Source: Sandaracinaceae bacterium (GTDB lineage Bacteria > Myxococcota_A > Polyangia > Polyangiales > Sandaracinaceae). Taken from it: 64,000 nt of DNA. Shown one piece after another: positions 59,479 to 64,000 of the stretch (positions are counted from its first letter, which is position 1; each line of letters starts with the position of its first letter). The translations under genes were made by a program, and so were the position numbers. The notes beneath the pieces are model-generated. The model saw only the letters and a program-made list of their open reading frames with translations, ran no database searches and was not told the origin of the DNA. The stretch spans positions 22,472-86,471 of the forward strand of contig JAHBWG010000039.1 in the NCBI GenBank assembly GCA_019637095.1, read 5' to 3'.

Positions 59479-62033
59479 GCCGCGCCTACGCGTTGGGCTT
59501 GCGCGCCGTCGCGCTCGCCGTGATCGCGCTGGCGCCGTGGGCGCCCTCGATCGCGCTCGAAGACGAGGCGCTCGCGATCGTGTTCGTCGTGGATCGCTCG
59601 GCGAGCCTCGAGACCCGCGACCACGCCCTCGCGGACGCGTTCGTGCGCGAGGCGGAGGCCGCGAGCCCGGGCGCCCGCGTCGGCGTGGTCGAGGTCGACG
59701 GCGACGTCCGCGTGCGGCGCTGGCCGTTCCCGCGCGCCCGCGGCGTCGAGCGCGCGCCCGCGCTCGGCACCGACCTCGCCGCCGGCATCCGGCTCGCCGC
59801 GGCGATCGTGCCGGCGAGCGGACGGCGCCGCGTCGTCGTCCTGTCCGACGGGCGTGCCACGACGGAGGGCGCCGAGGACGCCGCCCGCGACGCGCGCGCT
59901 CGCGGGATCCGCGTCGACGTCGTCGCGCTCGGCGGCGCCGCGCTCGACGCGCCGCGGCTCGCGGGGCTCGACGCCTACGAGGAGCGCGTCGCGCCGGGCG
60001 AGCCGTTCCGCGCGCGGGTCACCGTCGTCGGGCCGCCGGGCGCGCGCGCTCGCGTGGCGCTGGCGCGCGACGGCGACGCGCTGGCGCCGATCGAGGTCGT
60101 GCTCGACGCGCACGGCCGCGGTGCGCTCGACGCGCACGACCCCCACCCACCGCCGGGGCCGCACGTCTACGAGGCACGCCTGGGCGCGCGCTTCGCGCGG
60201 GTCTTCGCCGAGGTCGCCCCGGAGCCGCGCGTGCTCGTGATGACGCTGCAAGAGACGACGGCGCCGGCGCTCCTCGCCGCGGCGCTCGATGGCTCCGCCG
60301 CGATCACCGTCCGTCCGCTCACCCACGGCCCCCCGAGCCGCGAGGAGCTCCGCGCCGCGGACCTCGTGGTGCTCACCGATCTCCCCATCGAGCAGCCCGG
60401 CCTCGCCGCGCAGGGCGTCGGGGGCCTCGACGAGGAGACGCAACGTCGCTTGCTGGACTACGTGAGCGAGGACGGCGGCGGACTGCTCGTCACCGGCGGG
60501 GTCTTCGGCTTGGGCCCCGAGTGGGCGGGGCAGCCGATCGCGCGGCTGCTGCCGCTGGCGATCGAGGATCAGGGCGAGCTCCACGACCCTCCCGTCGCGC
60601 TCGCGATGATGCTGGACACCAGCGGATCGATGGGCGTGCGCGTCGGCGCGTACACCAAGATCCGGCTCGCCGCGGAGGGCTGCCTCGCGTCCGCCGCGGC
60701 GCTGCGCCCGGAGGATCGGATCGCGATCGGCGCGGTCGAGGAGCGCACGCGCTGGGTCTGGGAGCTCGGCCCGGCGGGCGAGCTCGACGCGGCCCGGGTG
60801 CGGAGCCTGCGCGCCGGCTCCGGCGGCATCTTCGTCTACACGGCGCTTCGCGACGCGTACCGCGTGCTCGACGCGGCGCCCGAGCCGATCCGGCACGTGC
60901 TCCTGTTCAGCGACACCGAGGACAGCGAGGAGCAGGCGGTGGGCTGCATCTGGCCGCCGTGCGTCACGCAGGGGCAGACCGCGATCGAGCTCGCCACGTT
61001 GGCGCGCGCGCGCGGCGTCACGACGACGGTCGTGGGGATCGGGAGCGCGGTGGCGCGCCACGCGCCGTTCCTCGCCGAGCTCGCCGCGGCGGGCGGCGGC
61101 CGTTACTACGTCACCGAGACGGGCGTCGATCTGTCACGCATCTTCGTCGCGGAGACGCGCGCGGTGGCGCGCTCGAACCTGCGCGCGGAGCCGACGCCGG
61201 TGACCCGCACGGAGCACCCGATCCTCGAAGGGATCGGCCCCGTGCCTCCGCTCGCCGGGCTCGTGATGGCGCGACCGCGCTCGACCGCGCACGAGGTCTT
61301 GTCGAGCGCGGACGGACGCCCCGTGCTGTCCACCTGGCGCTACGGCGTCGGGACGGTCGTCGCGTTCACGAGCGACCTCGGTGGGCGCTGGTCGGGCCCG
61401 TGGGCCACGTGGGAGGACGGGCCTCGGCTCCTGCGGCAGGCGATCCGCGCGGCCACCCGGCGGCGGAGCGCGCGGGCCGAGCTCCGCCCGCGGCTGTCCG
61501 CGCGGGCGATCGAGCTCGAGGTCGAGCTCGCGCCGGGGACCGAGCTCGGCGACGGCGAGCTGGAGCTGGTGGCGCTCGACGGCGCCGCGCGGCGCGTCCT
61601 GCCGGCGCGCCTCGAGCGCGTCGGACCGAGCCGCCTGCGCGCGCGGGCACAGACCGCGGGCGAGCCGCTCGTCGTGGCCCGCTTGCGCGACGCGGACGGC
61701 GAGCTGCTCGCCGAGGCGAGCGCGCACGACGCCTCGTTCGACGAGCACGCGGGCGCGGGCGTCGACGAGCGAGCCCTGCGCCGCCTCGCGCGCGCGGGCG
61801 AGGGCGCGCTCGTCGCGGCGCCCGACGAGCTCGCGGCGCTCGAGCCGCCGCGCCGAGCCCGCGAGGAGCCGCTCTGGCCGTGGCTCTTCCTGCTCGGCGC
61901 GCTCCTCGTCACCGCGGATCTCCTCGTGCGGCGCGTCCGGCCCCCGGCTCGCCGCGTCGCGCTCGCCGGCCTCGCCGCCGCGCCGCACGGCGAGCCGCCG
62001 GCGCCCCCGCTCGAGGTGCAGGAGGCCGCGTGA
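59475..62033 (+). CDS. Membrane protein with two vWA domains and a GATase-like domain
   Basis: The 852-residue protein has an N-terminal hydrophobic segment (about 5-25), a first vWA domain with VDRSASLETRDH (D40xSxS; no threonine-rich MIDAS), then a class I glutamine-amidotransferase-like fold at about 250-360 (VLVMTLQETTAPALLA, DLVVLTDLPIE, GGGLLVTGGVFG) lacking a recognisable catalytic Cys. A second vWA domain has MMLDTSGSMGVR (D379xSxS). The C-terminus has a transmembrane helix (LWPWLFLLGALLVTADLLVR). Similar double-vWA proteins follow BatA genes. It may be a surface-sensing scaffold; function unknown. Confidence 0.8.
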   Translation: MSRAYALGLRAVALAVIALAPWAPSIALEDEALAIVFVVDRSASLETRDHALADAFVREAEAASPGARVGVVEVDGDVRVRRWPFPRARGVERAPALGTDLAAGIRLAAAIVPASGRRRVVVLSDGRATTEGAEDAARDARARGIRVDVVALGGAALDAPRLAGLDAYEERVAPGEPFRARVTVVGPPGARARVALARDGDALAPIEVVLDAHGRGALDAHDPHPPPGPHVYEARLGARFARVFAEVAPEPRVLVMTLQETTAPALLAAALDGSAAITVRPLTHGPPSREELRAADLVVLTDLPIEQPGLAAQGVGGLDEETQRRLLDYVSEDGGGLLVTGGVFGLGPEWAGQPIARLLPLAIEDQGELHDPPVALAMMLDTSGSMGVRVGAYTKIRLAAEGCLASAAALRPEDRIAIGAVEERTRWVWELGPAGELDAARVRSLRAGSGGIFVYTALRDAYRVLDAAPEPIRHVLLFSDTEDSEEQAVGCIWPPCVTQGQTAIELATLARARGVTTTVVGIGSAVARHAPFLAELAAAGGGRYYVTETGVDLSRIFVAETRAVARSNLRAEPTPVTRTEHPILEGIGPVPPLAGLVMARPRSTAHEVLSSADGRPVLSTWRYGVGTVVAFTSDLGGRWSGPWATWEDGPRLLRQAIRAATRRRSARAELRPRLSARAIELEVELAPGTELGDGELELVALDGAARRVLPARLERVGPSRLRARAQTAGEPLVVARLRDADGELLAEASAHDASFDEHAGAGVDERALRRLARAGEGALVAAPDELAALEPPRRAREEPLWPWLFLLGALLVTADLLVRRVRPPARRVALAGLAAAPHGEPPAPPLEVQEAA

Positions 62034-62066
62034 GCGCGCGCTTCGTGATACGTTCCACTCATCTCG

Positions 62067-63221
62067 GTGGACGAAGGACGCAGCGAGGCGCCGCACGAGG
62101 AGCCATCGGCGGCCAGGGTCTCGGGCGAGCTGGAGCTCGACGCCCGCTTGCTGGAGTTCCTCCTCGAGCCGGCGCCGCCCGCGCTCGAGCTCGGATCGAT
62201 CCCGCCGCCGGCGGTGCTCTCACGCCCGAGCGCGCACGAGCCGCCCGCCGACTCGAACGTGTGGCTGCGTCCGCCCGCGGTCCCGCGCGACGCGCCGCGG
62301 ATCGAGCGCGTGGTGATCCGCGACATCGCGCCCGCGCCGCAGCGCACGCCGACGCCGCCGCCGCCGCCGCCCACCAACGAGACCCGGGCGGAGCGGCTGG
62401 TCGCGCAGCTCAAGGGCGCGGGCCCTGGCCTCGAGGCGCACCTCGTGCAGCCGCTGCTGCGCCTCGGGCCCGACGCGCTGCCCGTGCTGGCGCGCTCGTT
62501 CCCGGGGCTCTTGTGGTTCAACCGGCGCCACCCGCACCGCGCCGTCGCGCGCGGCCGCGACGTGTCGGCGATCAGCCGGGCGCTCGTCGCGTTCGGCGAC
62601 GCCGCCGTCCCGACCGTCCAGAGCCTGCTCTCGCACCGGCACCCGGACGTCCGCTTCTACGCCACGCTCGTCGCGCAGGAGATCCCTTCGCCCTCGATGG
62701 TGCACGACCTCGCCGAGGCGACGCTCGACGCCGATCCCGGCGTGCGCGAGGTCGCCGCCGCCGGGCTGGTCGGCCGCGGTCCGGAGGCGGTGAAGCACGC
62801 GACGGCGTCGCTGCGCGCGGCGATCGAGGGGAGCCTGCTCGCGCCCGCCCCGCTCGGCTTCGCGATCGTCGCGCTCGCGCGGCTTCGCGACCCGCTCGCG
62901 CCGCGCGTGTTGATCCCGGTCATCGAGCTCGGCGACGCCGAGCTGAACGACCTCTCGCTGCGGGCGCTCGCGATGCTCACCGGGCAGACCTTCGGCCGCG
63001 ACACGAAGGCGTGGCGACGCTGGCTCGAGAAGAACGAGCGCCTCCCGCGCGTGGAGTGGCTGCTCGAGAGCCTCGAGCACGGACACCCGTCCGTGTTCGA
63101 GTACCTCTGCGACGAGCTGGCGTACCTGGCGGGCGAGCGGCTGGGGGAGGCCGCCGTCGACGCGCCGCGGGAACGCAAGCGCCTCGCGGACGCGTACCGC
63201 GCGTTCTGGAAGCGCCGCTAG
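62067..63221 (+). CDS. HEAT-repeat protein
   Basis: The 384-residue soluble protein has a ~100-residue acidic/proline N-terminus, then tandem HEAT units from about residue 120 to the end: PDALPVLARSFPGLLWF, AAVPTVQSLLSHRHPDVRFY, LRDPLAPRVLIPVIELGD, and a DAELNDLSLRALAMLTGQTF unit. HEAT arrays bind proteins or act as scaffolds. A GTG start 33 bases after the preceding stop suggests it is part of the same transcript. Possible role: adapter for the MoxR/vWA complex; inference. Confidence 0.75.
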   Translation: MDEGRSEAPHEEPSAARVSGELELDARLLEFLLEPAPPALELGSIPPPAVLSRPSAHEPPADSNVWLRPPAVPRDAPRIERVVIRDIAPAPQRTPTPPPPPPTNETRAERLVAQLKGAGPGLEAHLVQPLLRLGPDALPVLARSFPGLLWFNRRHPHRAVARGRDVSAISRALVAFGDAAVPTVQSLLSHRHPDVRFYATLVAQEIPSPSMVHDLAEATLDADPGVREVAAAGLVGRGPEAVKHATASLRAAIEGSLLAPAPLGFAIVALARLRDPLAPRVLIPVIELGDAELNDLSLRALAMLTGQTFGRDTKAWRRWLEKNERLPRVEWLLESLEHGHPSVFEYLCDELAYLAGERLGEAAVDAPRERKRLADAYRAFWKRR

Positions 63222-63244
63222 CGACCCGTTACGCTTGCCGTCCG

Positions 63245-64000
63245 TTGGACGAAGAGCTCTCGAACCGCCTGCGACGCTTCCGCGAGGGCGTGGGCCAGAA
63301 CGAGCCCGCGCCGCTCGCCAAGGCGCTGCTCAAGGCCGGGCACACGGGCGTGGCGCTCGAGGTGGCCCAGAAGGCGCTCGGGCGCACCCCGAACGACGCC
63401 ACCCTGCTCATCGTCGCGGCGCGGGCCCACGACGCCCTCGGCGACTCGTTGACCGCGGAGGCGCTCCTGCTCAAGGCCGCGCGGGCGCACCCGGAGCAGG
63501 CGACCGCCTTCCGCTGGCTCGGCAAGCTCCTCATGCAGCGGCGCGACCCTCGGCGCGCGGTGAAGGTGCTCGAGCGCGGCGCCGCGATCGATCCCGGAGA
63601 CGGCGCGATCGCCGATCTGCTCGCGCAGGCGCGCGCCAAAGCCGAGCGGAGCGAGGAGGAGGTCCCCGAAGAGGACGAGCGGGCCGCAGCGCGCGAGCGC
63701 GAGGCGGAGCGCGCGGCGCGCGAGCAGGCAGAGCGGGACGCCCGCCGCGAGGCCCTCGAGCGGCGCGCCGTCGATCGCGCGGCGGAGCGCGAGGCCGCCC
63801 GCGCCGAGGCCGAGGCGCAGGCCGAGGCCGAGGAGCGGGCGCGGCGGGCGGAGCGCGAGGCCGCGCGCGCGGAGGCGGAGCGGCTCGAGGCGCGCCGGGC
63901 CGAGCTGGCCGCGTCCGAGGCCGCGCGACGCGAGGAGGCGGCGCGGCTCGACGCCGAGCGCGAGGCGGCACGAGCCGAGGCGGAGCGGCTCGAGGCGCAG
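63245..64000 (+). CDS. TPR protein with Ala/Arg/Glu coiled coil (truncated by window)
   Basis: The frame is open to the window end. Residues ~1-125 form tetratricopeptide-like pairs: LAKALLKAGHTGVALEVAQK, ATLLIVAARAHDALGDSLTA and AFRWLGKLLMQRRDPRRAVK. After that an uninterrupted Ala/Arg/Glu helix begins (AAREREAERAAREQAERDA...), continuing to the edge and likely much further. The TTG at 63245 is the most upstream start I can support; a GTG at about 63290 is also possible. It is 23 bases after the HEAT gene, so probably still within the MoxR operon or its neighbour. Function unknown. Confidence 0.6.
   Translation, partial: MDEELSNRLRRFREGVGQNEPAPLAKALLKAGHTGVALEVAQKALGRTPNDATLLIVAARAHDALGDSLTAEALLLKAARAHPEQATAFRWLGKLLMQRRDPRRAVKVLERGAAIDPGDGAIADLLAQARAKAERSEEEVPEEDERAAAREREAERAAREQAERDARREALERRAVDRAAEREAARAEAEAQAEAEERARRAEREAARAEAERLEARRAELAASEAARREEAARLDAEREAARAEAERLEAQ

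Overview
This is a very GC-rich chromosomal window with densely packed genes. I read it as Myxococcota, probably a Polyangiales/Sandaracinaceae-type myxobacterium. The grounds are a FrzS-like pseudo-receiver coiled-coil protein, a Ser/Thr kinase of myxobacterial type, many lipoproteins, a thrombospondin-type-3 outer-membrane protein, and a CIRCE-controlled groESL. The taxonomy is inference from gene content; I saw no rRNA or tRNA gene, insertion sequence, prophage or CRISPR array. Neighbouring genes commonly overlap by four bases (ATGA or GTGA), which points to translationally coupled operons. GTG starts are common and a few TTG starts are backed by good Shine-Dalgarno sites.

Layout. 1-2.9 kb: a truncated lipoprotein, a flavodoxin-fold oxidoreductase and an acyl-CoA dehydrogenase. 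3-7 kb (minus): an FHA-GAF-adenylate cyclase, accA and a PrsW-type membrane protease in one run. 7.1-11 kb: rpoZ, two unknown coupled genes, and groES-groEL behind a promoter and CIRCE operator. 11-15.3 kb: zinc-ribbon thioredoxin, an RMD1/YagE-type protein, two related universal stress proteins, a DUF302 protein, pdxH and a CDP-alcohol phosphatidyltransferase. 15.3-17.5 kb: palindromic repeats around an NTF2-like gene and an unknown large gene. 17.5-24 kb: pepP, then a minus-strand operon of kinase, HNH nuclease, a ParA/J-like/RodZ-HTH fusion, maf and yggS.

24-33 kb: a lamin-tail lipoprotein, recD2-like helicase and truD in a coupled run; then a TolQ/TolR/TonB-like energy-transduction set followed by a beta-barrel/TSP3 protein and a lipoprotein. 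33-38 kb (minus): psd with an acidic-tailed methyltransferase, and glnB-glnA. 38-42 kb: isoaspartyl peptidase, an SDR, a lipoprotein and a UbiB-family kinase. 42-47 kb (minus): the FrzS-like protein, an ECF sigma/zinc anti-sigma pair and PhaR. 47-54 kb: a HEAT-like protein, tatA, an RlmI-like methyltransferase, a HAD phosphatase, an NTF2-like membrane protein, a methyltransferase and a secreted M4-type metalloprotease. 54-64 kb: a long MoxR/DUF58/BatA-type operon with two von Willebrand A proteins, extending into a HEAT protein and a TPR/coiled-coil protein cut by the window end.

Most of the window is housekeeping plus envelope and signalling functions. The parts most worth following up are the ParA-J-HTH fusion and its kinase/HNH operon, the MoxR operon with its double-vWA/amidotransferase-fold protein, the FrzS-like pseudo-receiver, and the intergenic palindromes at 15.3, 17.4 and 48.1 kb.
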